Shown piece by piece: positions 31,090 through 39,820 of a stretch of 64,000 nucleotides of DNA (position 1 is its first letter; each line of letters opens with the position of its first letter). A model generated the notes under the pieces. It did no database searches. It saw nothing but the letters and a program-made list of their open reading frames with translations, and had not been told where the DNA came from. The stretch is from RH-AL1 sp965249685 (lineage in GTDB: Bacteria > Pseudomonadota > Alphaproteobacteria > Rhizobiales > Beijerinckiaceae). The DNA lies in assembly GCA_965249685.1 (NCBI GenBank), contig CBDFMN010000003.1, positions 2,852,001 through 2,916,000 of the forward strand, read 5' to 3'. Made by a program: the position numbers and the translations under genes.

Positions 31090-31923
31090 TCAGGCGGACA
31101 ACCGGCTGTCGGCTTGGCTCGCGTCATCGTCCAGCAGGCCCGAAGCGATGTCCGGCAGGCGCTCGATGGCGGGCTTGGCGAAAAGGTAGCCTTGGAACAG
31201 GCGGATTCCCGCGGCGCGAAGGACGATCAGCTCCTCGCGTGACTCGACGCCTTCGGCGAGAATCGCGACGCCAAGAGAGCGGGCGATGAAGACCAGGCCG
31301 ACCAGAATGGTCTGGCGGGCGGGGCTGAGGTGGATGTTTCGGATCAGGGCCATGTCGAGCTTGATGATGTCGGGCTGGAAGTTTGCCAGCAGGCTGAGGC
31401 CGGCGTACCCGGCGCCGAAGTCGTCCATCGCGGTCGTGAAGCCGAAGCGCCGGTACTCCTCGACGATATGCCGGAGGTGGCCGTCGTCCATGACCCGCTC
31501 GTCCTCGGTAAACTCGAACATCAATCTCTCGCGGGAGAAACCGACGCGTTCCGCGGCTGAAAGCGAAGTCCTGATGCAGGCGGCAGGCTCGTACACGGCG
31601 TTGGGCATGAAGTTGATCGACAGCTTGGTCCGAGGATCCTCGAAGAGCCGCCCAGCGGTTTCGATGGCCGTGACGCGGCACAATTGGTCGAACCGATAGC
31701 GCTCGTCGTCCGTCACCTGGGCGAGAATGGCGGCCGCACCTTCCCCGTTGGTGCCCCGGACCAGCGCTTCGTAGCCCCACACTCGGCGCTCGACCATGTC
31801 GACGATCGGCTGAAACGCCATGACGATCGAGAACGGTAGGTCCTTGCCATGACGGCAGCCGGCGCACGCAAGCGTCTTCGAATTCACCGACCATTCTCCC
31901 GATTGAGACGCATCGCAGAGCAC
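31090..31923 (-). CDS. EAL domain c-di-GMP phosphodiesterase
   Basis: Cytoplasmic protein of 277 residues, consisting of one EAL domain that hydrolyses cyclic di-GMP. The active-site residues appear intact: EALVR, the Asn in INFMPNA, Glu in FEFTEDE, DDFGAG, Lys-x-Asp in KLDMAL, EGVES and the final QGYLFAKP. It should thus be catalytically competent. A Cys pair (C20, C23) sits in the short N-terminal extension, as in a common subgroup of stand-alone EAL proteins, and might respond to redox or zinc. It lies downstream of neither a GGDEF nor a sensor domain within the same protein. Confidence 0.88.
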   Translation of the reverse strand: MLCDASQSGEWSVNSKTLACAGCRHGKDLPFSIVMAFQPIVDMVERRVWGYEALVRGTNGEGAAAILAQVTDDERYRFDQLCRVTAIETAGRLFEDPRTKLSINFMPNAVYEPAACIRTSLSAAERVGFSRERLMFEFTEDERVMDDGHLRHIVEEYRRFGFTTAMDDFGAGYAGLSLLANFQPDIIKLDMALIRNIHLSPARQTILVGLVFIARSLGVAILAEGVESREELIVLRAAGIRLFQGYLFAKPAIERLPDIASGLLDDDASQADSRLSA

Positions 31924-32065
31924 GACAATACGGCACGTTCGTTAAAATCGGATTTTGACCGACACGCCATCGAGCCTCAGTCGCGATCGGCGGCGTTCTA
32001 TCGTGTGGGCGGCGCCGGGCGCCTCCCTAAGGTCGCACCATGAGGGGGGCGAAAAAGTCAGAGGC

Positions 32066-33424
32066 TCAGCGCGTGGCGACGTTCCGTTGCAGCCGCGCGA
32101 TGGCGCCGGGCAGACCCCGTACCGTCAGCACCCGCCCGGTCTCGTCGTGCGCCTCGGACAGCACCCTGACGCTTTCATACACCTCGCCGATGAGCCCCTG
32201 TTTCGCATAAGGCAGCACCAGCACGTCCTCCACCATCGCCGCCTCGAAGAAGGCAATGATGGTGTCGCGTAACGCGCTCACATCCTCCCGCGCGTGTGCC
32301 GAGAGCAGGATCGCGTCCGGATACTTGTCCAGGAGGGCGGCGCGGCCGGCGGCGTCCACCCGGTCCAGCTTGTTCAGTACCAACCGGGATGGCACCGCAT
32401 CCGCCCCGATCTCACGCAACACGCTGCGGCTCACCTCGAGCTGCGCCTCGTAGGTCGGGTCAGACGCGTCGACGACGAACAGCAGCAACGAGGCTTCCAA
32501 TGCTTCCGCCAAGGTGGAACGGAACGAGGCGACCAGGTCGTGCGGTAGTTGCTTGATGAAGCCGACGGTGTCGGACACGAGCACGCGGGGGCGGGTTTCC
32601 GGTTGCAGGGCGCGCACGGTCGTATCGAGCGTGGCGAACAGCTTGTCTTCCACCAGCACCTGGCTTCCGGTCAGGGCCCGCATCAGGGAGGACTTGCCCG
32701 CGTTCGTGTACCCGACCAGCGCCACACGAAGCTGGTCGCGGCGGGCGGAACGCCGCTGGTCGCCGTCGCGCTGCACTGCGTCGAGCTGGTCCTTCAGCTC
32801 CGAGAGCCGGTCGCGGATCTTGCGGCGATCGAGGTCGAGCGTGCTCTCGCCGGCGCCCGAACCCTGCTGACGCCCTCCGCCGGCCGAGGACTCCCGCAGG
32901 CGGGGCGCCACGTACCTCAGGCGCGCCATCTCTACCTGCAGTTTCGCCTCGCGTGTGTTGGCATGGCGATGGAAGATCTCGACGATGACGCCCGTGCGAT
33001 CCAGGACCTGAGCGCTGGTGGCGCGCTCCAGGTTGCGGATCTGGCTCGGCGAGAGTTCGTGGTCGACGATGACGAACCCGGGCTGGGCCGTGGAAGCGGG
33101 GTCGGTCTCACGCGTCCCGACGGCCTCCGCAGCCCCATCGAACCGCTGCCGGGCCTTAGCCTTTGGAGGCGGCGCCATCGAGCCGACCACGCCGGTGCCG
33201 CCGGTCAACGCCGCCAGTTCCTCGAGCTTGCCGCTGCCGAGCAACGTCGCGGCGCCGGTGCCATCGCGCCTTTGCGACACCATGCCGACCACGTCATACC
33301 CCAACGTCTTCACGAGGCGCCCCAACTCCTCGAGGCTGGCTTCATGCGCGGCGTCGGTGACATCCGGTAATTGGATGCCGACGAGGACGGCGAGTGGGGT
33401 CGGGAGCTTTGTTTCCATGGACAA
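32066..33424 (-). CDS. hflX: ribosome-associated GTPase HflX
   Basis: Translational GTPase-like ATP/GTP hydrolase of 452 residues that splits stalled or heat-damaged 70S ribosomes. The N-terminal HflX domain has the DELSP-type segment (DHELSPSQIRNLE), followed by the coiled region with TREAKLQVE and the Gly-rich linker. The G domain has G1 GYTNAGKSS (238-246), G3 DTVGF and G4 NKLD. A 35-residue insertion (about 81-115) in the N-terminal domain is longer than in E. coli. No hfq gene precedes it here, unlike in many bacteria. Confidence 0.94.
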   Translation of the reverse strand: MSMETKLPTPLAVLVGIQLPDVTDAAHEASLEELGRLVKTLGYDVVGMVSQRRDGTGAATLLGSGKLEELAALTGGTGVVGSMAPPPKAKARQRFDGAAEAVGTRETDPASTAQPGFVIVDHELSPSQIRNLERATSAQVLDRTGVIVEIFHRHANTREAKLQVEMARLRYVAPRLRESSAGGGRQQGSGAGESTLDLDRRKIRDRLSELKDQLDAVQRDGDQRRSARRDQLRVALVGYTNAGKSSLMRALTGSQVLVEDKLFATLDTTVRALQPETRPRVLVSDTVGFIKQLPHDLVASFRSTLAEALEASLLLFVVDASDPTYEAQLEVSRSVLREIGADAVPSRLVLNKLDRVDAAGRAALLDKYPDAILLSAHAREDVSALRDTIIAFFEAAMVEDVLVLPYAKQGLIGEVYESVRVLSEAHDETGRVLTVRGLPGAIARLQRNVATR

Positions 33425-33466
33425 GAGCCTAGCACGGACGACCGGCAGGGCGACGCCTGCGCGTCC

Positions 33467-35395
33467 TCAGGGCTTCTTGCCGCCGAGCCTCGACATCATC
33501 GCGATAAACGTCCGGTCGAGCGCCGCCGGCATGATCGCGGCTTTCCGCACGCCAGCCTCCCGCGTCCGCGCGACCGCCGGTTTCGCGTTGGCCTTGGCGG
33601 GTTTCCCGGCCAATTCCGCCGAGACCCCCGCGTTCCGGCTTGAACGGTGCGCCTCCCCGACCGGCCGGCCGTTCCGTGGCTGGCCCGACGCGAATACCGC
33701 GACCGTCGACACCGCGCCCGTCGCCGATGCCGCGTCCGCCTTGGAGGAACGCTTCCGTACCCCTTGGGCCGGGGCTGTTTCGCCAGCGGCGGAACGCCCG
33801 TTGCGCTTCCCTTTGTCGGGACGCACGCTCGCCTCCCGGCCGGCGCCGCGTTCCTTTTCGGCCATCCGCTTCGTCGTCCGGTCGCTGCGCGCGCGCTCCC
33901 GCTCGATCTGCGCGTCCAGGCGCTCGCGATCGTCCTCGGTGAGGATGGCGATCTTTTCGTCGTCGTTCCAAGGCACCATGGTCCCGGCGCCGTCGCCCAA
34001 TACCGCCACCAGCCGGTTCGGGATGCGGCCGATGCATTCGAGCCCGGCGTCGGAGAGTTGGTAGACGCCGCCGTTGACCGGCGTGACGGCGACTTCGACG
34101 CCGAGCGCGAGCGCAAGTTCGGCGTGAGCCGCCAGATGGGTGGGGCCGCCGTGAACCGGCATGGCAAAGCGCGGCTTCACGGCTTCGTACATAATGCGCA
34201 GGTCTGCCCGCACGGGATGGCCGGTCACGTGCACGGCGTCGCCGTCGATCCGATCGTCGGCAGTGACGATGCGCGCGCCCATCGCGCGCAGCTTATCGGT
34301 CACCGCGAGGATGTATTGCTCGTTTCCCGGAATCGCGCGAGCCGACATCACGACGGTGTCGCCGGCTTTGACCTTCGGCAGCCGCGAATCGCGCCCGGTT
34401 GCGAGCTTGGCGAGAGACGCATTTTCCTCGCCCTGGGTACCCGTACACATCAGGACGCAGCCGTTGCGCTGGGTACCGCCCAGCTTCGAGGCGTCCTCGA
34501 GGAAGCGGGGCACACCCTTCATGAGGCCCAGGGCCTCGGCCGCCGCCGCTGCCTCCCGCAGCGAGCGTCCGGCGAGGGCCACCTTGCGGCGGGCGGTCTT
34601 TGCGGCCTGCGCAACCGACGCCATCCGCGCCACGTTGGACCCGAAGCTTGCGATGAAGACCATGCCCTTGGTCTCGCGCATGACGCTCTCGAGCGCGCGT
34701 CGCACCGAGGCTTCGGAGGTCTGCGGCGCCTCTCGCTCGGCGTTCGTCGAATCGCACAGCATCAGCTCGACGCCTTGCGCCCCCAGGGCCGTAAAGGCGC
34801 CGAGATCGGTGCGCGAGCCGATGCCGGGGTTCTCGTCGATCTTCCAGTCGTTGGTCTGGAGCACCCGTCGACCCTGCGCCTCGAAGCCGAAGGCGACGCA
34901 GTCGGGCGTGGAATGGGCGACACGGATCGTGCGGATGCGGAACGGCCCGACGTTGAGCGTGGTCCCGGGCTCGAAGGTCTGGATCTTCACCCCTCCGCGC
35001 AGCCCTTTATCCTGGAACTTGCCTGTCAACATGCGAGCCGCGAAAGGCGGCGCAAAGATCGGGCACTTCGCGTATTTCGGCCAATACCGGGTGATCGCCC
35101 CGACGTGGTCTTCGTGATAGTGCGAGACGACCAGGCCCTTCAGCATCCCGCCTAGCGCGGCAAGGAAGCGCGGGTCCGGCATCAAGGCTTCGACCCCGAC
35201 GGTCTCGCGCGGGGCGAACGTCGTGCCCGCGTCGACCAGGACCCAGCCTCCACGCGCCCCGTACAGCGTCAGGTTCATCCCGATGTCCGCAACACCCCCC
35301 AATGTGCAGACGACGATTGTGCCGGCGGTCGGTTCAGGCAGCCGATCGAGCGCTAGGGTCGCCGCTGTGGCGTCAAAAGAGTCGTTCAATAACAT
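33467..35395 (-). CDS. RNase J-like metallo-beta-lactamase ribonuclease
   Basis: Protein of 642 residues with an RNase J layout: metallo-beta-lactamase domain interrupted by a beta-CASP domain, then a C-terminal extension. The zinc motif is intact (HYHEDH, 92-97). The family's N-terminal motif is altered to GGVADIGMN (usual form GG-x-x-EIG-x-N), the usual GSQGE is GTQGEEN, and the usual VHGE is VHGGPTH. These departures suggest either a diverged RNase J or a paralogue with changed substrate. Residues from about 490 to the end are highly basic and low in complexity, suited to binding RNA. It ends 42 bases from hflX and may be co-transcribed with it. Confidence 0.78.
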   Translation of the reverse strand: MLLNDSFDATAATLALDRLPEPTAGTIVVCTLGGVADIGMNLTLYGARGGWVLVDAGTTFAPRETVGVEALMPDPRFLAALGGMLKGLVVSHYHEDHVGAITRYWPKYAKCPIFAPPFAARMLTGKFQDKGLRGGVKIQTFEPGTTLNVGPFRIRTIRVAHSTPDCVAFGFEAQGRRVLQTNDWKIDENPGIGSRTDLGAFTALGAQGVELMLCDSTNAEREAPQTSEASVRRALESVMRETKGMVFIASFGSNVARMASVAQAAKTARRKVALAGRSLREAAAAAEALGLMKGVPRFLEDASKLGGTQRNGCVLMCTGTQGEENASLAKLATGRDSRLPKVKAGDTVVMSARAIPGNEQYILAVTDKLRAMGARIVTADDRIDGDAVHVTGHPVRADLRIMYEAVKPRFAMPVHGGPTHLAAHAELALALGVEVAVTPVNGGVYQLSDAGLECIGRIPNRLVAVLGDGAGTMVPWNDDEKIAILTEDDRERLDAQIERERARSDRTTKRMAEKERGAGREASVRPDKGKRNGRSAAGETAPAQGVRKRSSKADAASATGAVSTVAVFASGQPRNGRPVGEAHRSSRNAGVSAELAGKPAKANAKPAVARTREAGVRKAAIMPAALDRTFIAMMSRLGGKKP

Positions 35396-35500
35396 TCCAC
35401 GTGTATTTCATTCCCGCGTTCCAATGTAAAACACCTCTACCACAACAAATCAGTTCGGCAGGGCCAGCCATCGCCTTCGGCTGGGGCCACCGCTAAAGAT

Positions 35501-35743
35501 CTACTGTCGAGGCGCCTGTGGCGCGTTCTGCGGAGCGACGCTGTTTGGCATCGGCGTCGGCGTTGTTGAAGGCTGCGGGGCCGGCGAGACAGGCTGCTGA
35601 GAGGCAGGAGTTGTGCCGAGGGACTGATTGGCTTGAGACTGGATGGTGTTGGCCGCCTGTTGGCCGATCAATCCGTAGTAAACGGCGAACGCTAAAGCTG
35701 CCGCGACCACCGCGCCGAGGAGCAGCTTTGGGTTTTGGGGCAT
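35501..35743 (-). CDS. small single-pass membrane protein
   Basis: Hypothetical 80-residue protein. One transmembrane helix (about 6-24) is followed by a Gln-rich segment and a Pro/Gln/Thr-rich tail that is probably periplasmic. The ATG at 35743 has AGGAG about 12 bases upstream; the frame continues to 35791 but those residues look non-native. Short, proline-rich proteins like this are common in Hyphomicrobiales and have no assigned role. Confidence 0.55.
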   Translation of the reverse strand: MPQNPKLLLGAVVAAALAFAVYYGLIGQQAANTIQSQANQSLGTTPASQQPVSPAPQPSTTPTPMPNSVAPQNAPQAPRQ

Positions 35744-36074
35744 CGTACAGGTCTCCTGGCGGCCAGGTCTCTTAGCGGGACGAGGCGACAATCCGTCCTA
35801 TGCGATGATGTTCCAAGAGATCTCTCCCGCTGCTCGGCTCATCGCCAGATTGGGCTAGCCCGAGGCTCTCTGCATGGGCTGCCAGAGGTTCGACCGGGTC
35901 CGGCTCAGGTTCTTGGGCGGTCGCGCCAGGTCGGTGACGTCGCGCGCACCAACAAGCCGGTTCGACAGGGACCATCCGGCCTGATCGACTGGGCGCGGCG
36001 TGCGCGTAGGGCGCACCGAGGTTGATGAAGGCTTTGCGCCCGCTTCCAGGCCGGGTGCAGGCGCGACCTCCTTA
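35744..36074. other. intergenic interval before the cyd operon end
   Basis: About 330 bases between the small membrane protein and the 3' end of cydC. I see no gene. Open frames here are in shadow registers without ribosome-binding sites. Confidence 0.4.
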
Positions 36075-37775
36075 TTAATAATCTCGCGTCGCTTTGTCTT
36101 GGCACCACGAACGAGAGTGCAAACATCGACCTTTTTGAAAGGTCACGACATCGTCCACGTACTGCAAAGCCTGCGGATGGTGGGTGATCAGCAGCGTGGT
36201 GCGCCCACGCATGAGAATTGCCAAGGCGCGGAGCACCTCGCGTTCCGCGGCGAGGTCCAGACCCTCCGTGGGTTCGTCGAGGATGAGGATCGGCGCATCT
36301 TTCAGAATGGCGCGAGCGAGGGCGATCCGCCTCGCCTGGCCGCCCGAGAGGAGGGTGCCCGTCTCGCCGACGAATGTGTCGAGCCCGTCCGGCATCGCCG
36401 CGATCTCGTCGAGCATGGCGACGTCGCGCAGGGCCGCGAACAGGTCTGCGTCGCAAGCGCCCGGCCGTGCGAGCAGCAGGTTGTCGCGAATGCTGGCGTT
36501 GAAGAGATAGGTCTGCTGCGCGACGACCGAGCAGAACCCGCGCACGGTCTCGCCCGGAAGCTCGCGCAGCGGCACGCCTCCGATGTCGAACCGGCCGTCC
36601 TGATAGTCCCAGAACCGGAGCAGGACATTGAGGAGGCTGGTCTTGCCCGACCCGCTCGCGCCGACGATCCCGATGGAGCGTCCTTCAGCCACGCAGAGGT
36701 CGATACCGTTCAAGGCCCAAGGCGCGTCCTCGTCGTAGCGCATCCGCAGGCCTTCCACCCGAAGATCGAAGCGCCCCGGCCGCGCGACCGCCGCCGTCGG
36801 TTCGCTCACCGCGGCCGCGGCGTCGACGATCTCGAAGATGCGCCGCGCCGCCGCCAGCGTTTCGCCCAGCGTCTGGAACGCCAGGGGCAGCGGACTGATC
36901 GCCTCGAAGCTGGCGAGCACGAAGAGGACGATCATCGCCAGGTCTGGCGCCGGTAACGTGCCGTGGACGATGAGCGGCGCGGCCATCAGCAGGGCGGCCC
37001 ACATCGCCAGATGCGCCGTCAAGCCGGACGCCGCACTCGAGAGGCCGGCGATGACGGTCTGGCGCCGCTGCGCGACGACCAGCGAACGGCTGAGCCCGAC
37101 CAAGCGCGATGCTTGTCGGTCGCAAGATTGGAAGACGAGCAGCTCGCCGAGCCCGCGTACCATGTCCGAGGTGCCGGACCTGAGGTCCGAGCGGATCGTG
37201 ACGGCTTGCCCTCCCGACGTGCGGGTCGCCCATTGGGCGAGGAGGGGCAGGACGACGCCCGCCACGAGCAGGCCGACACCCTCGACGAGCGCGACCGGCC
37301 GGCTGAACAGGGCCATGAAGCCGATCATCAGCAGGGCGGTAAGACCCCCCGCTACGCTCGGCGCGATCACGCGGAGATAGAGGTTGTCCAGGCTGTCGAT
37401 GTCGGAGCGAATGCGGCTCAGGAGGTCGCCGCCGCGATGGTGCTGCAAGCGGGCCGGCGCCAAAGGCTCGAGATGTTCGTAGAACCATACCCGCAGTTCC
37501 GCGAGCAAGCGGAACGTCGCCTCGTGGGTGACAAGGCGCTCGGCGTAGCGTCCGCCCGTGCGCAGAATGGCCAAGGCGCGGATGCCGGCCGCCGGGGTGA
37601 AGTATTCGATGCTTGGACCGCCGAGGCCGGCCAAGGCCATCGCGGCGATGAACCAGCCCGACAGCGCGAGGAGGCCGACGTTGGCGACGACCACGAGCGT
37701 GCTGAGGCCTATGCCGCCGAGCATCCACAACGCGTAGGGGCGAAACAGCTTAAGCAGGCGCAGCAGGTCTTTCAT
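36075..37775 (-). CDS. cydC: thiol reductant ABC exporter subunit CydC
   Basis: Half-transporter of 566 residues with six predicted membrane helices and a C-terminal ATPase. With CydD it exports glutathione or cysteine to the periplasm, needed for assembly of cytochrome bd haems. ATPase motifs: Walker A GASGSGKT, signature LSGGQ, Walker B LILDEPTEG. The start overlaps the cydD stop (ATGA). It is the last gene of the operon cydA-cydB-small ORF-cydD-cydC. Confidence 0.92.
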   Translation of the reverse strand: MKDLLRLLKLFRPYALWMLGGIGLSTLVVVANVGLLALSGWFIAAMALAGLGGPSIEYFTPAAGIRALAILRTGGRYAERLVTHEATFRLLAELRVWFYEHLEPLAPARLQHHRGGDLLSRIRSDIDSLDNLYLRVIAPSVAGGLTALLMIGFMALFSRPVALVEGVGLLVAGVVLPLLAQWATRTSGGQAVTIRSDLRSGTSDMVRGLGELLVFQSCDRQASRLVGLSRSLVVAQRRQTVIAGLSSAASGLTAHLAMWAALLMAAPLIVHGTLPAPDLAMIVLFVLASFEAISPLPLAFQTLGETLAAARRIFEIVDAAAAVSEPTAAVARPGRFDLRVEGLRMRYDEDAPWALNGIDLCVAEGRSIGIVGASGSGKTSLLNVLLRFWDYQDGRFDIGGVPLRELPGETVRGFCSVVAQQTYLFNASIRDNLLLARPGACDADLFAALRDVAMLDEIAAMPDGLDTFVGETGTLLSGGQARRIALARAILKDAPILILDEPTEGLDLAAEREVLRALAILMRGRTTLLITHHPQALQYVDDVVTFQKGRCLHSRSWCQDKATRDY

Positions 37776-39538
37776 GGCGGCACCTTCTCGGTCAGGCCGA
37801 ACAGGCGCGCGTAAGAGCCCTCGCGCTCCATCAGGTCGCCGTGCCGCCCCCGTTCGCGAATGCGGCCTCCTTCGAGGAACAGGATGGTGTCGGCCGACTG
37901 GACCCGATCGAGCTGATGGGCGATCATCAACATCGCGCAGCCAGGCGAAAGCCGCTCGATCGAGCGCGTGATCGCTGCGGCCGTGTCGGCGTCGAGGCCC
38001 GCGCTCGCCTCGTCCAGCACCACGATGTCGGCCTGCTTGAGGAAGACGCGCGCCAGGGCTATCCGCTGGATCTCGCCGCCGGACAGCCCCTGGCCGCGAT
38101 CGCCCAGCATCGTGGCGTAGCCTTGCGGCAATCCTTCGATCAGTTCGGCCGCCTCCGCCTGTTCGACCGCGCGGCGGACCTCATCCTCGCTCGCCTCGCG
38201 CCGACCGAGCCGGATGTTATCCATCACGCTGCCATGGAACAGGGTCGGGCGCTGCGGCAGCCAGGCGACACGCGCCATCCACGCGTCGCGCCCGATGTCG
38301 CTGAGATCGATGCCGTCGATGAGAATGCGGCCTGTGTCCGGCGCCAGGAAACCGAGCAGAAGCTGAGTTATGGTGCTCTTACCGGCTCCCGACGGGCCGA
38401 CCAGGGCTATCCGCTCGCCGCGCGCGAGAGACAGGTCGATATCGCGCAGGACGGGCGCGCCGCCATAGGAAAATCCTACGGCCTCGAAGCGGACGTGGGC
38501 TACGGCCTCGCCCGGTAGCCCCCGATGTCTGGCCCCGGTCGTTGGAAGCGGGGTCTGCAGCAGCGCCACGATCGCCTCCGAGGCGCCGATCGCCTCCATC
38601 CGCGCGTGATATTGCGTGCCCACGGCGCGCAACGGACGGTAGAATTCAGGCGCGAGGAGGAGGACGAAGAAGCCGGGCAGAAAGTCGAGCTCGCGGTAGT
38701 ACAGGCGGAAGCCGACGTAAACCGCCACCATTGCGATACTCACGGTGGCGAAGAACTCCAGCGCCAAGGAGGACAGGAAGGCGACGCGCAGGACCGCCAT
38801 GGTGCTGCGGCGGTAATCGTCCGACACGGACGCCACGACAGCGACCTCGCGCCGGCTGGCGTTGAAGAGCTTCAACGTCGTCAAGCCCTCGACGATATCG
38901 AAGAAATAGGCGCTCATCCGCGCCAGCTTGCGCCACTGGCTCTGGTTCAACGCCTCCGTTCCCTTCCCGATCAGGATCATGAACAGGGGGATGAGCGGCG
39001 CCGACAGCACCATGATGAGGCCCGATACCCAGTCTGCCGGCACGACGAAGGCGAGGATCGCCACCGGGATGCAGGCCGACAGCGCCATCTGTGGCAGGTA
39101 GGCGGCATAGTAGCGGTGCAGCGTCTCGGCCCCGTCCACGACGGTGTTGACGACCTGCCCGGTGCGCTGCTCGCGAGCCCAGGCCGGCCCGAGCGCGGTA
39201 AGATGCGTCTGCAGTTGCGCGCGCACGGCGACGACGATGCGGGAGCCCGCCTCGAACGCGAGGAGTTCGCTGGCGGCCGTGACGGCAGCCCGGAGCCCGA
39301 ATATGGCGAGGAGAAGCCACATCCACGGCCAGACGGCCTCGAGCCCGTGCCTGGCCACGACGGTGGCGTCGATGACGCGAGCCAGGAGCCAGGCCTGCGC
39401 GATGAGCAGCAGGCCTCCCGCCAGACCGACGGCTACGGTCGCCGCGATCGGCACTCGCGCGGAAGCGGCAAGCTTACGGAGCCAGCCATCGAGGGCCTTG
39501 CCGGTCGCGCGCGGCATGGGTGCGGACGGTGCTGCCAT
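37772..39538 (-). CDS. cydD: thiol reductant ABC exporter subunit CydD
   Basis: Partner half-transporter of CydC, 588 residues. The N-terminal membrane domain has six helices; the ATPase has Walker A GPSGAGKS, signature LSGGE and Walker B VVLDEASAGLD. It differs from CydC in lacking the EPT form of Walker B. Placed directly between the small membrane protein and cydC, which supports a dedicated cytochrome bd assembly unit. Confidence 0.92.
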   Translation of the reverse strand: MAAPSAPMPRATGKALDGWLRKLAASARVPIAATVAVGLAGGLLLIAQAWLLARVIDATVVARHGLEAVWPWMWLLLAIFGLRAAVTAASELLAFEAGSRIVVAVRAQLQTHLTALGPAWAREQRTGQVVNTVVDGAETLHRYYAAYLPQMALSACIPVAILAFVVPADWVSGLIMVLSAPLIPLFMILIGKGTEALNQSQWRKLARMSAYFFDIVEGLTTLKLFNASRREVAVVASVSDDYRRSTMAVLRVAFLSSLALEFFATVSIAMVAVYVGFRLYYRELDFLPGFFVLLLAPEFYRPLRAVGTQYHARMEAIGASEAIVALLQTPLPTTGARHRGLPGEAVAHVRFEAVGFSYGGAPVLRDIDLSLARGERIALVGPSGAGKSTITQLLLGFLAPDTGRILIDGIDLSDIGRDAWMARVAWLPQRPTLFHGSVMDNIRLGRREASEDEVRRAVEQAEAAELIEGLPQGYATMLGDRGQGLSGGEIQRIALARVFLKQADIVVLDEASAGLDADTAAAITRSIERLSPGCAMLMIAHQLDRVQSADTILFLEGGRIRERGRHGDLMEREGSYARLFGLTEKVPP

Positions 39539-39577
39539 GGCGGCCTCAGGTTTGCTGGAAGAAGGAACGCCGCGCGC

Positions 39578-39811
39578 TCACCGCTGCGGGCGGCCGGACA
39601 ATCGCGCGGCCTCGCCCTTGACGAGCGCGGCCCCTATCGCGAGGTCGAACAGCAGGAGCGCGCCAGCCGCGACCCGCAACGGCACGGGGAGCCCGAAGGT
39701 CAGCCCGACGAGCAGGACCCCAACGATCGGCCCCGCTAGGAAAAGACCCAGTCCCCGCAGGTTCCACGCGGCCTGCAAGACCCTTCGGTAAGGCGCGGTA
39801 TCGTGTGACAT
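39578..39811 (-). CDS. small two-helix membrane protein in the cyd operon
   Basis: Hypothetical 77-residue protein encoded nine bases after cydB and 39 bases before cydD on the same strand. It has two hydrophobic segments (about 20-39 and 44-60), a basic N-terminus and a basic C-terminus. It is about twice as long as CydX and does not resemble it. Its place between structural and assembly genes suggests a role as an accessory subunit or assembly factor of the oxidase, but this is inferred from position only. Confidence 0.6.
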   Translation of the reverse strand: MSHDTAPYRRVLQAAWNLRGLGLFLAGPIVGVLLVGLTFGLPVPLRVAAGALLLFDLAIGAALVKGEAARLSGRPQR

Positions 39812-39820
39812 GGCACGGTC

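Noticed and set aside
33496..35155. Long open frames opposite and beside the RNase J-like gene
   Set aside because: They are mirror frames caused by high GC; compositions are Arg/Pro/Ser-rich with no domain.
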